A DNA stretch of 64,000 bases from NCBI GenBank assembly GCA_947481575.1, contig CANKGV010000013.1:1-64000 (forward strand), given 5' to 3'. Numbering within the stretch: position 1 is the first letter of the stretch; every line of letters begins with the position of its first letter. Below are positions 1-8,025 of this stretch, piece by piece. The notes below the pieces were generated by a model. It ran no database searches. It was not told where the DNA came from and saw only the letters and a program-made list of their open reading frames with translations. This DNA is from Alphaproteobacteria bacterium. GTDB lineage: Bacteria > Pseudomonadota > Alphaproteobacteria > UBA2966 > CAIVPW01. A program made the position numbers and the translations under genes.

Positions 1-312
1 ATCGCCGAGAACGCCGGCGTGGACGGTGCGGTGGTGGCCGGCAAGCTGCTGGAGCAGAAGGACACCAAGGTGGGCTTCAACGCCCAGACCGAGGAGTACG
101 AAGACCTGGTTGCGGCCGGCGTGATCGACCCGACCAAGGTAGTGCGTACGGCCCTCCAAAACGCCGCTTCGGTGGCGGGCCTGCTGATCACGACCGAAGC
201 CATGATCGCCGACCGGCCCGAGAAGAAGGCGGCCGCCGGTGGCGGTGGCGGCGGCGGCGGCGGCGGCGGCATGGGTGGAATGGGCGGCGGCATGGGCGAC
301 ATGGACTTCTAG
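1..312 (+). CDS. groEL: Chaperonin GroEL, C-terminal end (partial)
   Basis: Only the last 103 residues are visible; the 5' end lies outside the window and the reading frame is open from base 1. GroEL/Hsp60 is the ATP-driven cytoplasmic folding chamber that works with GroES. The visible part has the conserved equatorial-domain end ([26 protein letters not shown] in type, then an LLITTEA segment) and finishes with the flexible Gly/Met tail. The tail is notable for an uninterrupted run of 11 glycines before the GGM repeats. A strong hairpin follows the stop codon, so this is the end of its transcript. It has no evident link to the flagellar genes downstream. Confidence 0.97.
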   Translation: MAENAGVDGAVVAGKLLEQKDTKVGFNAQTEEYEDLVAAGVIDPTKVVRTALQNAASVAGLLITTEAMIADRPEKKAAAGGGGGGGGGGGMGGMGGGMGDMDF

Positions 313-336
313 TCCATACGCCGTTTTGAAACGACC

Positions 337-370
337 AAGGGCCGGTCCGCAGGGACCGGCCCTTCTTATT
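337..370 (+). terminator. Rho-independent terminator after groEL
   Basis: A perfect 12-bp stem (AAGGGCCGGTCC at 337-348 pairing with 353-364) with a GCAG loop is followed by a short T-rich stretch (CTTATT). It lies 25 bases past the groEL stop. Confidence 0.88.
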
Positions 371-653
371 GCCGCGGCGCGTCGCGCGCCGTGAACAAGA
401 TGGCCGTCACACAACCTAAGGTTGGCATTTGCCAATCCGGCGCTACACTAAAAGTGATTGCTTGTCCGGCGTGTCAGCAGTCGGGCGCAAGTATAGGTGG
501 CAGGAGCTACATCCAATCTCAAACGGAACAGGACCGCCGTCCGGTCTATCGTTCCGATCCGTTGTCAGAAACCTGCAATGCTGGGTAAGTTTCCCCTTGA
601 CCCGCTGAATCGGAAACGGCATTGGGTACGCTACATTCGGTTGGGGATTCCCG
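371..653. other. Intergenic stretch with no gene I can support
   Basis: Short ORFs here lack convincing ribosome sites or family signatures. The only structure I see is a small inverted repeat (TTGGC/GCCAA) at 422-435. A promoter for the small membrane protein at 654 presumably lies here, but I cannot pin it. Confidence 0.4.
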
Positions 654-899
654 ATGTCGCTACTGTATCTAGTGGTTTTTTTGCTGATTTTGGGTGCCGG
701 CGCCGTTTGGGCGTTTATCTGGGTGCTCCAAAACGGCAAGCTGGCCAAGGCCCCGCCGCACGCCAACCACCACCCGACGTCGCACCGGGAGGTTTCACAC
801 GGACCGGCCGCCAAACCGGGTCTGGACGTGAAGCACGGCGAGGCGCCGGCGCGGCCTGCAGCGAAATCCAAAGAGGCCGCTAAGCGGCGCGCCAGCTAG
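654..899 (+). CDS. Small single-pass membrane protein, unknown function
   Basis: An 81-residue protein with one hydrophobic segment at about residues 2-24, then a short basic-polar stretch (WVLQNGKLAK) and a long His/Pro/Ala/Lys-rich tail. The likely topology is an N-terminal anchor with a hydrophilic tail. The start of the anchor faintly recalls small oxidase-assembly proteins such as CcoS, but it lacks their acidic motif, so I do not assign it. It stands alone between groEL and a convergent flagellar gene. Confidence 0.5.
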   Translation: MSLLYLVVFLLILGAGAVWAFIWVLQNGKLAKAPPHANHHPTSHREVSHGPAAKPGLDVKHGEAPARPAAKSKEAAKRRAS

Positions 900-939
900 C
901 GGTCTTCCACCGCTAGGTTGTATCCGGCCCCGGCCCCGA

Positions 940-3693
940 TCAGAGGCCGGCGACCCCACCGCCACCGCCCGAATTCAAGCGGTTCAGCGCATCCTTATAG
1001 GCCGCGATCTTGGCCGCCATGGCGGGCGGCGTCGGTCCCACCGTCGGCTTTGGTTCCTGGTAGCCGACGACCGTGAACTTGTAGGCGTCGCGGAGTTCGC
1101 GCAGCGCGTTGTCCACCAGGATCTTCGCGTCCGCAGCGGCCTTCTTTGACCGCACATTGATGTCGTCGTTCAGGCCCAGCGCAAACCGGCCCGCCTTGGC
1201 CACGGCCAGGGCCTTCTCATCGGTCTCTTTCGGCGCGCCCACCAGCCGGGCTTCCTTCAGCCCCAGCCCGCGCAGGGCATCAAAGCCTGCGCCGCCTGCC
1301 TTCAACACCACTTCGCGGCCGTTGGCGGCAGTGATGCTCAGGCGTTCGACCGAGCCTTCCTTCTTCACCTTGGCCTTGCCAGCCGTGCCCAGCGCCAAGT
1401 TGATGCGGTTCGCGATGGCCGTCAGCGTGTCCTTGTCGCTCAGCGTAACGCGCGTGTGGGTCTTGCCGTCGACGTTGACGAAGAAATACTGCCCCGCCCG
1501 CGCCGTCGTTTGGCTGGTGACTGTCAGCGATTCGGTCGGGAACAGAGCGCCTTCCGGCAGCCCCAGCCGCGACAGGCTGTTGGTCCCGTTCGGGTCGAAC
1601 GCGATGCCCATGCCGCGGTGGCTGGAGGAAGCGCCAAACTGCTTGGCGTAGTCGACTGTGCCGGCCGAGTCGAACCGCGCCAGGAATCCGTCCACCGCCC
1701 CGGGCTGGTCGGTCTCGCCGGGCAACACGTTGTCGGTTTCGCCGGTTAGGTAGATCTGGTTGGTGGCGCTATCCAACACCATGCCGTGCACGGTGTCGTT
1801 GCCCAGGCCGCCCATGTACGAAACCCACTGGTCGGCGCCGGTCGTGGCATCAAGCTTCATGGCGAAGCCGTCGGCGCCGCCGGTCAGGGCATGGATCACG
1901 GTCGCCGACAGGGCGTTGTTCGAAGACGTGCCGGTGACGATCGGATCGCCATTCGAATCGACCGCGATGCCCGCAATGTTGCCGTCGATGCCGACCGAAC
2001 CGACGTCTTTGGTCCACGCGAGGGCAGCGCTGTTGCCTGCGTCGTCGTACCGCCGCACAAACCCGCGGCCGTTGTTCACGCCCGCCACATATACGTGCCC
2101 GCCTGCATCCACGGTAACCGCCGAAGCGGCATCGTCGCCGGCGGTGCCGAACTGCTGCGAGTAAAGCTGTTTGCCCTTGCTATCGAGCTTCAGGAAATAG
2201 GCATCCCGCGCGCCCGAACTGGAATTGCCGCCGTCCAGGTTGCCATAGGTGAAGCCGGCCACGAACACGTTGCCACTCAGGTCAATGGCCAGGCTGGTAG
2301 CGCCGTCGGTGTTGTAGGCCGAAAGCTGCTTGGTCCACTGCTCTTCGCCGTTCGAGCTGAACTTGGTGATGAAGCTGTCTGCAACGCCGGCGTTCGACGA
2401 CCCTTGAGTCGGCGTGAGCTTGCCGAACGCCTGACCGGCGACGATGACGTTATCGTTGGCGTCGATCGAGATGGCGGTACCGTTGGCGTCGGCAGCGGAG
2501 CCGAGCATGCGCGTGTACACCACGCGGCCGGCCGCATCGTGCTTGGTCAGGAACACGTCGTTGTGGCCTGTCGCGACCTGGTTATCCAGGGATCCCGCGG
2601 TGGTGCCGACCGTGTAGACGTAGCCCTGCGAGTCGACCGCGACTGCGTTGGCGGTGTCGCCGTCTTGGGTGAACACGGTCTTGTAGAACGACTGGTCGGT
2701 GCCGGCGTCGAGGGCGTCGAACTTCGTTACGAAGCCGTCGGCGAACGATGCGCCGCCGGTTTTGCCGGCGATGTATACGGCGCCCTCGGTGTTGGAAGGG
2801 TTCGAAAACGAAACCGACTCGCTCTTCGATCCCACCACCTGCAGTGCGTACGACGTCTCGCTATTGCGCAGGACCTTGAAGGTGGTCGACATGCCGTTGC
2901 CGGTCATCTGCGCGTTCAAGTAAGTGACCACGTCGTCGATCGCGGTGCTGGCGGCGTTGGCCAAGTCCATGTCGATGTTGGTCGTGACGCCGTTGCGGAT
3001 CACCGTCACACGGAATGTCTCGGTGCCGGTCAGGCCGGGAATCGGGTCACTGCGAACATCGGCGATCTTGGCGCCCTTGTGGACGTTGTCGACCGCGAGG
3101 CCCAGCGCCAAGTCGACTGGGTTTGCGGTCTTCCGCGCGATGGTCGACTGCGCGACCGCCGTATCTAGCCCCGGCACCATCGTCACGCCGGTGAACGTCG
3201 AGTTGTTGGTGAAGTCCTTCACCTGCTGGAGCCAAAGATCGAGCTTCTTCTGCAGCGAAGCGGCCTGTGCCTGGCCAGAGCTGGTCTGCGCGATGGAGGT
3301 GAGCGCCTGCACGCGGCTCAGTGCCTGATACAGCGAGAACAGATTCTTCGCCGTGTCGCTCATGCCCGGCTGGGTCAGGGACTTGTTGTTGCTGAATAGC
3401 TTGTCGGGGGACTGGACTTCGTCACGCAGGAATTTGTTGGCGGCGTCCGTGTTTTTCGGCACCTGCTGGGCCGGGTCCTGCCACGGCGGCGTGATGTCGA
3501 GCGCGTCTTTCTGGCGGATGTAATTGCCCAGCGGCCCCTGCATCAGCACCGCTGCCTGCAGGTTCGTGTTGAGGTTCGCGCCGGCGGCGAAGTAGGTCGC
3601 CAACCCGCTGAAATCGAACGACGAGTTCCCTAGCCCGGAAGAGACCGAGGCGCCGGTGTATGGGTTGATGCTGTCGACCACGGCGCCAACCAA
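940..3693 (-). CDS. FlaEY-like flagellar protein with SBBP beta-propeller repeats
   Basis: About 917 residues. The N-terminal region (to about residue 190) begins with a VDSINPYTG segment and is helical. From about 290 to 700 there are repeated SBBP-type propeller blades, seen as recurring D-x-x-G-N/H-V-(F/Y)-V-A-G units such as DLSGNVFVAG and DAGGHVYVAG. The C-terminus carries a short domain resembling repeats of flagellar hook-associated proteins (TAIANRINLAL...). The overall layout suggests the alphaproteobacterial FlaEY family found with flagellin genes; that name is from memory and moderately sure. The start is uncertain: the longest frame begins at a TTG at 3693, but that codon overlaps the -12 element of a sigma-54 promoter (3693-3708) whose predicted transcript starts near 3682. 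A GTG at 3681-3679 would give an almost leaderless message. Transcription diverges from the carbohydrate cluster. Confidence 0.72.
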   Translation of the reverse strand: MVGAVVDSINPYTGASVSSGLGNSSFDFSGLATYFAAGANLNTNLQAAVLMQGPLGNYIRQKDALDITPPWQDPAQQVPKNTDAANKFLRDEVQSPDKLFSNNKSLTQPGMSDTAKNLFSLYQALSRVQALTSIAQTSSGQAQAASLQKKLDLWLQQVKDFTNNSTFTGVTMVPGLDTAVAQSTIARKTANPVDLALGLAVDNVHKGAKIADVRSDPIPGLTGTETFRVTVIRNGVTTNIDMDLANAASTAIDDVVTYLNAQMTGNGMSTTFKVLRNSETSYALQVVGSKSESVSFSNPSNTEGAVYIAGKTGGASFADGFVTKFDALDAGTDQSFYKTVFTQDGDTANAVAVDSQGYVYTVGTTAGSLDNQVATGHNDVFLTKHDAAGRVVYTRMLGSAADANGTAISIDANDNVIVAGQAFGKLTPTQGSSNAGVADSFITKFSSNGEEQWTKQLSAYNTDGATSLAIDLSGNVFVAGFTYGNLDGGNSSSGARDAYFLKLDSKGKQLYSQQFGTAGDDAASAVTVDAGGHVYVAGVNNGRGFVRRYDDAGNSAALAWTKDVGSVGIDGNIAGIAVDSNGDPIVTGTSSNNALSATVIHALTGGADGFAMKLDATTGADQWVSYMGGLGNDTVHGMVLDSATNQIYLTGETDNVLPGETDQPGAVDGFLARFDSAGTVDYAKQFGASSSHRGMGIAFDPNGTNSLSRLGLPEGALFPTESLTVTSQTTARAGQYFFVNVDGKTHTRVTLSDKDTLTAIANRINLALGTAGKAKVKKEGSVERLSITAANGREVVLKAGGAGFDALRGLGLKEARLVGAPKETDEKALAVAKAGRFALGLNDDINVRSKKAAADAKILVDNALRELRDAYKFTVVGYQEPKPTVGPTPPAMAAKIAAYKDALNRLNSGGGGGVAGL

Positions 3694-3708
3694 GCAATTT
3701 CCAAGCCA
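3693..3708 (-). promoter_or_regulatory. Sigma-54 promoter of the FlaEY-like gene
   Basis: Read on the minus strand: TGGCTTGGAAATTGCT, with GG and GC exactly 10 bases apart. Palindromic FlbD-like sites begin 75 bp upstream. The predicted start of transcription is about 3682. Confidence 0.72.
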
Positions 3709-3782
3709 TCGCCCGCACTTTCCGGCGGCCGGGCAGGGGCACGGAAACCCTCAATCGTGGGCGCGCCATCCTCGATTCCGCA

Positions 3783-3826
3783 CGGCACTTTCTGCCGCAT
3801 GCGTGGCGCCCCGGCACTTTCTGCCG
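3783..3826. promoter_or_regulatory. Two FlbD/ftr-like palindromes between divergent sigma-54 promoters
   Basis: Two copies of CGGCA-CTTTC-TGCCG at 3783-3797 and 3812-3826, identical through all 15 bases. They lie about 75 bp from both the minus-strand promoter at 3693-3708 and the plus-strand promoter at 3902-3917, so one activator could serve both. The resemblance to Caulobacter ftr elements is from memory; binding by FlbD is inferred. Confidence 0.75.
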
Positions 3827-3901
3827 GGTGTTCGCTGCCGGTCGGTTCCGTCCGGATCGCTGAAACCCGCGCGGCCCGTGCCTCTCGCAACCATCCCGGG
3901 T

Positions 3902-3917
3902 TGGTGCGGTTCTTGCG
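3902..3917 (+). promoter_or_regulatory. Sigma-54 promoter of the carbohydrate cluster
   Basis: TGGTGCGGTTCTTGCG: GG and GC are 10 bases apart and the TTGC core is intact. Predicted start near 3928, about 80 bp before the first gene of the cluster. Confidence 0.72.
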
Positions 3918-4008
3918 ATCTCGCAGGCAGCGTTAGGCCAGCGCAGGGAACCGCCCGTTAACCATTGCCGCTGTACCACTAACGCAGACAAGAACCGAGG
4001 CGCGATCC

Positions 4009-5625
4009 ATGGCTCCCTTCGAAGCAATCGTCCGCAAGACCAACGAAAACACCGTGTCGCCGTTTCCGCGCCCGGTGGTCACCACCAGCCGCGACGCCTC
4101 GGCGCGCTCCAAGATCAAAACCGTCGACGAACTGGCCCAGATGGCGGCGGAATTCCGCGCCCGTGGCCGTACCGTGGCACTGGCCCACGGCGTGTTCGAT
4201 CTCGTCCACCTCGGCCACGTCCGCCATCTGGAATCGGCGGCGCGCGAAGCCGACGTGCTGTTCGTCACCATCACCGCCGACCGTTTCGTCAACAAAGGCC
4301 CCGGCCGCCCGGTGTTCACCGGCCGCCTGCGTGCCGAAATGCTCGGCGCTCTGCAGATGATCGGCGCCGTCGCGATCAACGAGGCACCGGGCGCCGAAGA
4401 AGTCATCGCGAAGATCAAGCCCGATGTTTACGTAAAGGGCCCCGATTACCGCCGTGAAGCCGAAGACATCACCGGCCGAATCCGCGCCGAGCGCGAAACC
4501 GTTGAAAAGTACGGCGGCCGCATCGCCTTCACCGACGACCTAGTGCTGTCGTCGTCGCAGCTCATCAACGACCACTTCAGCCTGCTCGACCCGGAAGTGC
4601 AGAACTTCCTCAACGGCCACCGCCACAACGGCGCGTTGCCCAAGGCCATGGCGGCCATCGAGAGCGTGGCCAATCTCAAGGTTCTGTTCGTCGGCGACGC
4701 GATCATCGACGAGTACCAGTACAGCCGCGCCATGGGTAAGTCGGCCAAGGAAAACATCATCGCCAGCCGTTCGGTCGGCGCGGAGTTGTTTGCCGGTGGC
4801 GTCGTTGCCGCCGCCAACCACGCCGCAACGTTCTGCAAGGAAGTGGAAGTCCTGACTTGCCTCGGCCAGCAGGACCCGTACGAGGACGTGATTCAAGCTG
4901 CGTTGGCCGACAACGTGCGCGGCAACTTCCTGTATCGCGGTGACACGCCCACCACGCGCAAGTGCCGGTTCATCGATCCGGCCCACATGCGCAAGCTGTT
5001 CGAGATCTACTACTTCGACGACCGGCCCCTGAACGGCAAGCTGGAGCAGGATTTCTGCGACCAGATCCGCGAGCGGGCTAAGGATTTCGACGTTGTCGTC
5101 GTCACCGATTTCGGTCACGGCCTGCTGACCCAAAAGGCCATCGACGCCCTCACCGAGAACGCCAAGTTCCTGGCGGTAAACGCGCAAACCAACAGTGCCA
5201 ACCACGGCTACAACTTGGTCACCAAGTACCGCCGCGCCGACTACGTCTCGATTGACATGCCGGAAGCGCGCTTGGCCGCCGGCGACCGCTTCGGCGAGTT
5301 GGGCGACATCATCGCCATTAAGCTCGCGCCGGCCACCGGCGCGTCCAACTTCGTCATCACCGATGGCGGGGCAGGGTGCGTCGCCTATTCCAAGGACCGT
5401 GGCGCCATGCGCGTGCCCGCTTTCACCAAGCAGGTGGTCGATACCGTCGGCGCCGGCGATGCGTTCCTCGCCGTCACCGCACCCATCGTTTCCACCGGCA
5501 CCGACATGGAACTGGTGGGCCTCATTGGCAACGCCGTGGGCGCGATGAAGGTCGCGACCGTCGGCCACCGCCAGTCGGTCGAGAAGGTTCCGCTGATGAA
5601 ATACGTCACCGCGCTGCTGCGCTAA
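4009..5625 (+). CDS. Bifunctional cytidylyltransferase-like / PfkB-family sugar kinase (HldE-like, inverted order)
   Basis: 538 residues. Residues about 35-190 form a nucleotidyltransferase domain with the HxGH motif (HLGH at 67-70). From about 205 to the end is a PfkB/ribokinase-type kinase, with the GAGDAF motif near 480-485 carrying the catalytic Asp. These are the two activities of HldE/RfaE, which phosphorylates heptose-7-phosphate and then activates it with a nucleotide. In HldE the kinase comes first; here the order is reversed. First gene of the cluster, 16 bp ahead of a GmhA-like isomerase, so a heptose-like or related activated sugar is plausible. The ATG at 4009 has a weak GAGG about 12 bases upstream. 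Substrate unknown. Confidence 0.85.
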   Translation: MAPFEAIVRKTNENTVSPFPRPVVTTSRDASARSKIKTVDELAQMAAEFRARGRTVALAHGVFDLVHLGHVRHLESAAREADVLFVTITADRFVNKGPGRPVFTGRLRAEMLGALQMIGAVAINEAPGAEEVIAKIKPDVYVKGPDYRREAEDITGRIRAERETVEKYGGRIAFTDDLVLSSSQLINDHFSLLDPEVQNFLNGHRHNGALPKAMAAIESVANLKVLFVGDAIIDEYQYSRAMGKSAKENIIASRSVGAELFAGGVVAAANHAATFCKEVEVLTCLGQQDPYEDVIQAALADNVRGNFLYRGDTPTTRKCRFIDPAHMRKLFEIYYFDDRPLNGKLEQDFCDQIRERAKDFDVVVVTDFGHGLLTQKAIDALTENAKFLAVNAQTNSANHGYNLVTKYRRADYVSIDMPEARLAAGDRFGELGDIIAIKLAPATGASNFVITDGGAGCVAYSKDRGAMRVPAFTKQVVDTVGAGDAFLAVTAPIVSTGTDMELVGLIGNAVGAMKVATVGHRQSVEKVPLMKYVTALLR

Positions 5626-5640
5626 CCAGGGACAGCCGCC

Positions 5641-6279
5641 ATGAACTCCCTCGACGTCACCGAGTATTTCGCAACCCTGGCCGCCCTCCCCGGCCGGGTA
5701 GAGATCAGCGACCGTGCAGGCGCGGCCGTTGATCTCTCCGATTTCTACGCCAAGGTGATTGCGTGGTGCCGCCAGACCCACGACAGCGGCAACACCATCC
5801 ACTTGGTCGGCAACGGCGGCTCGGCAGCCATCGCCAGCCACATGGCCACGGACTTCTGCAAGAACGGTGGCCTGCGCGCGCGCGCCCACAACGACGCGTC
5901 GATGCTGACCTGCCTCGCCAACGACTACGCGTATGAAGAAGTCTTCTCGCGCCAGCTCGCGATGCACGCCCGCCCGGGCGATCTCGTGCTTGCCATCTCG
6001 TCGTCGGGCAAATCAAAAAGCATCCTGAATGCGGTGAAGGCCGCGCGCGCCCAGCGCTGCCGCGTCGTCACCCTATCCGGGTTCCATTCCGACAACCCGC
6101 TGCGCGAGCTGGGGGATCTCAACGCCTTCGCCCCGGCGGCCGAATACGGCTTCGTCGAAATCGCCCACCTCACCCTGGTCCACGCCATGGTCGACCTCGC
6201 CAACGGCTGGTCGGCCTGGCCCGCCAACGAGCGCACGGTTCCGTCCCGCGCCGTCACTGTCGCCACCCTGGAGGCATAG
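5641..6279 (+). CDS. SIS-domain phosphosugar isomerase, GmhA-like
   Basis: 212 residues with one SIS (sugar isomerase) fold. The phosphate-binding signature GNGGSAAIASH starts near residue 58, and a second Ser-rich loop (SSSGKSKS) lies near residue 120. This is the layout of sedoheptulose-7-phosphate isomerase GmhA, which makes D-glycero-D-manno-heptose 7-phosphate. Placed between the HldE-like enzyme and an epimerase, it probably supplies the sugar phosphate used upstream. I cannot tell heptose from other ketose phosphates by sequence alone. Confidence 0.85.
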   Translation: MNSLDVTEYFATLAALPGRVEISDRAGAAVDLSDFYAKVIAWCRQTHDSGNTIHLVGNGGSAAIASHMATDFCKNGGLRARAHNDASMLTCLANDYAYEEVFSRQLAMHARPGDLVLAISSSGKSKSILNAVKAARAQRCRVVTLSGFHSDNPLRELGDLNAFAPAAEYGFVEIAHLTLVHAMVDLANGWSAWPANERTVPSRAVTVATLEA

Positions 6280-6281
6280 CA

Positions 6282-7295
6282 ATGCCGAAGTCGAATCCTT
6301 CCCGTCGCTGGAATGTTCTGGTCACCGGCGGCGCCGGCTACGTCGGCAGCCTGCTCGTGCCTAAGCTGTTGAAAGCAGGCCACAAAGTCACGGTCTTGGA
6401 CCTGTATCTGTACGGCGATGACGTGTTCTCGGAATACGTCGCAAACCGTTCACTCCGCGAAGTGAAGGGCGACATCCGCGATTCCGCCACCGTGGCCGAT
6501 GCGCTCACCGGCTGCGATGCGGTGATCCACTTGGCCTGCATCTCGAACGACCCGTCGTTCGAGCTCGATCCGGGCCTCGGCAAGTCGATCAATTTCGACG
6601 CGTTCCGGCCGCTGGTGCGGGCTTCCAAGAAGGCCGGCGTGAAGCGGTTCATCTATGCGTCGTCGTCGAGCGTCTATGGCATCAAGGAAGTCGACAACGT
6701 TACCGAAGACCTGACGCTCGAGCCGCTCACCGACTACTCGAAGTTCAAGGCAATGTGCGAGGAAGTGCTGGCGGAAGAACGCGCGCCGGGCTTCGTCACG
6801 CTGACCCTGCGCCCGTCCACGGTGTGCGGGTACGCCAAGCGCCTGCGTCTCGACCTCGCGGTCAACGTCCTCACGGCGCACGCCTATCACAACAAGCAGA
6901 TCAAGGTGTTCGGCGGCGCGCAGAAGCGCCCAAACTTACACATCGAAGACATGACCGACCTGTACCTGCAGGCCCTGCAGTGGGACGACGCGGTGATCGA
7001 CGGCAAGATCTTCAACGCCGGATACGAGAACCACACTGTGGCCCAACTTGCCGAGACGGTGCGCGACACCATCGGTGGCGGCATCGATATCGTCACCACG
7101 CCGTCCAATGACAACCGCTCGTATCACGTGTCTTCGGCCAAGCTGGAGCGCGAAACCGGCTTCCGCGCCACCCACTCGATCGCCGATGCCGTGCGCGATC
7201 TGGTCGCCGCGTTCGAGGCCGGCAAGGTGCCGAATCCGATGACCGATGCGGTCTACTACAACATCAAGACCATGCAGGCGGTCGGCCTGCACTAA
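6282..7295 (+). CDS. NAD-dependent sugar epimerase/dehydratase (extended SDR)
   Basis: 337 residues. The Rossmann motif GGAGYVG is at about 16-22, an acidic residue ends beta-2 (VLDLYLYGD), and the catalytic pair is YSKFK near residues 151-155 after a SSSSVYG motif. It acts on a nucleotide sugar, as epimerase, dehydratase or reductase. It starts 3 bases after the isomerase stop, implying co-translation. The exact reaction cannot be read from the sequence. Confidence 0.85.
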   Translation: MPKSNPSRRWNVLVTGGAGYVGSLLVPKLLKAGHKVTVLDLYLYGDDVFSEYVANRSLREVKGDIRDSATVADALTGCDAVIHLACISNDPSFELDPGLGKSINFDAFRPLVRASKKAGVKRFIYASSSSVYGIKEVDNVTEDLTLEPLTDYSKFKAMCEEVLAEERAPGFVTLTLRPSTVCGYAKRLRLDLAVNVLTAHAYHNKQIKVFGGAQKRPNLHIEDMTDLYLQALQWDDAVIDGKIFNAGYENHTVAQLAETVRDTIGGGIDIVTTPSNDNRSYHVSSAKLERETGFRATHSIADAVRDLVAAFEAGKVPNPMTDAVYYNIKTMQAVGLH

Positions 7296-7306
7296 GTCGC
7301 CGGCGG

Positions 7307-7332
7307 CCGGGGAGCGCGGGCGCGCTCCCCGG
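7307..7332. other. Intercistronic GC hairpin
   Basis: CCGGGGAGCGCG at 7307 pairs with CGCGCTCCCCGG ending at 7332. There is no T tract, so it is more likely an mRNA stability or attenuation element inside the operon than a terminator. Confidence 0.5.
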
Positions 7333-7365
7333 CGTGCGGTGGTTGCACGTAGGAGTTTGTTAACC

Positions 7366-8025
7366 ATGACCCTCCACAATCCCATCCGCACATCGGGAAG
7401 GAACACGTCTGTGCGGATCGGCTTGGACTTCGACAACACGCTGGCGGACTACGATGGCTTGTTCGCCACGCTAGCCCTGGAAGAGGGGCTGCTGCCGGGC
7501 CACGGGCCTGCTTCCAAGCGCGATATCCGCGACCGTGTGCGCGCGCTCCCCAATGGCGAAAGCGAATGGCAGCGGCTGCAGGCGATGGCCTACGGCCCGC
7601 GCATGAGCGAAGCCCGTCTGATGCCGGGCGCAGCGCGCTTCCTCGATCTCGCCCAGCGCCACGGTATCGAACTCACCATCGTCAGCCACAAGTCGCGCCG
7701 CGCGGCGTACCAGGGCGTCACCGACGACCTGCGCGACGCCGCTTCCCAATGGATGACAGCGCTTGGCTTCGGCGCCTATGGCCTGACACCGGATCGCGTC
7801 CACTTCGAAGACAGCCGCGCGGCCAAAGTCGAGCGCATCCACGAATTGGCTCTCACCCATTTCGTCGACGACCTGGAGGAAGTGTTCCGTCATCCGGACT
7901 TCCCCCCCGACGTCTCCGGAATCCTGTTCGACCCCCGCGGCATTGCCGCGCCCGGAGCCTTCCGGCGCTGCGCTACGTGGGACGAAATCGCACAAGCAAC
8001 CCTTGGAGCAGTCCATGCGTACTAA
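7366..8025 (+). CDS. HAD-family phosphatase
   Basis: 219 residues. Haloacid-dehalogenase motif I is DFDNT (Asp21, Asp23), motif II lies in the IVSHKSRR segment, and motif III is the acidic pair in FVDDLEE near 164. Such enzymes remove phosphate from sugar phosphates; in heptose pathways a HAD enzyme (GmhB) fills this step, but this protein is not clearly GmhB. The start chosen is the ATG at 7366, preceded by AGGAG at 7351; an open frame extends upstream into the epimerase gene and is not used. It overlaps the next gene by 11 bp. Confidence 0.8.
   Translation: MTLHNPIRTSGRNTSVRIGLDFDNTLADYDGLFATLALEEGLLPGHGPASKRDIRDRVRALPNGESEWQRLQAMAYGPRMSEARLMPGAARFLDLAQRHGIELTIVSHKSRRAAYQGVTDDLRDAASQWMTALGFGAYGLTPDRVHFEDSRAAKVERIHELALTHFVDDLEEVFRHPDFPPDVSGILFDPRGIAAPGAFRRCATWDEIAQATLGAVHAY

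Noticed and set aside
391-588. Short ORF after the groEL terminator
   Set aside because: No ribosome site, no family resemblance, and overlapped by equally open frames on both strands.
3957-3963. CtrA boxes (recurring GTTAACC near 3957, 7360, 23785, 40438, 52801)
   Set aside because: Each is a single half-site; none has the partner TTAA seven bases away expected of a full CtrA box.
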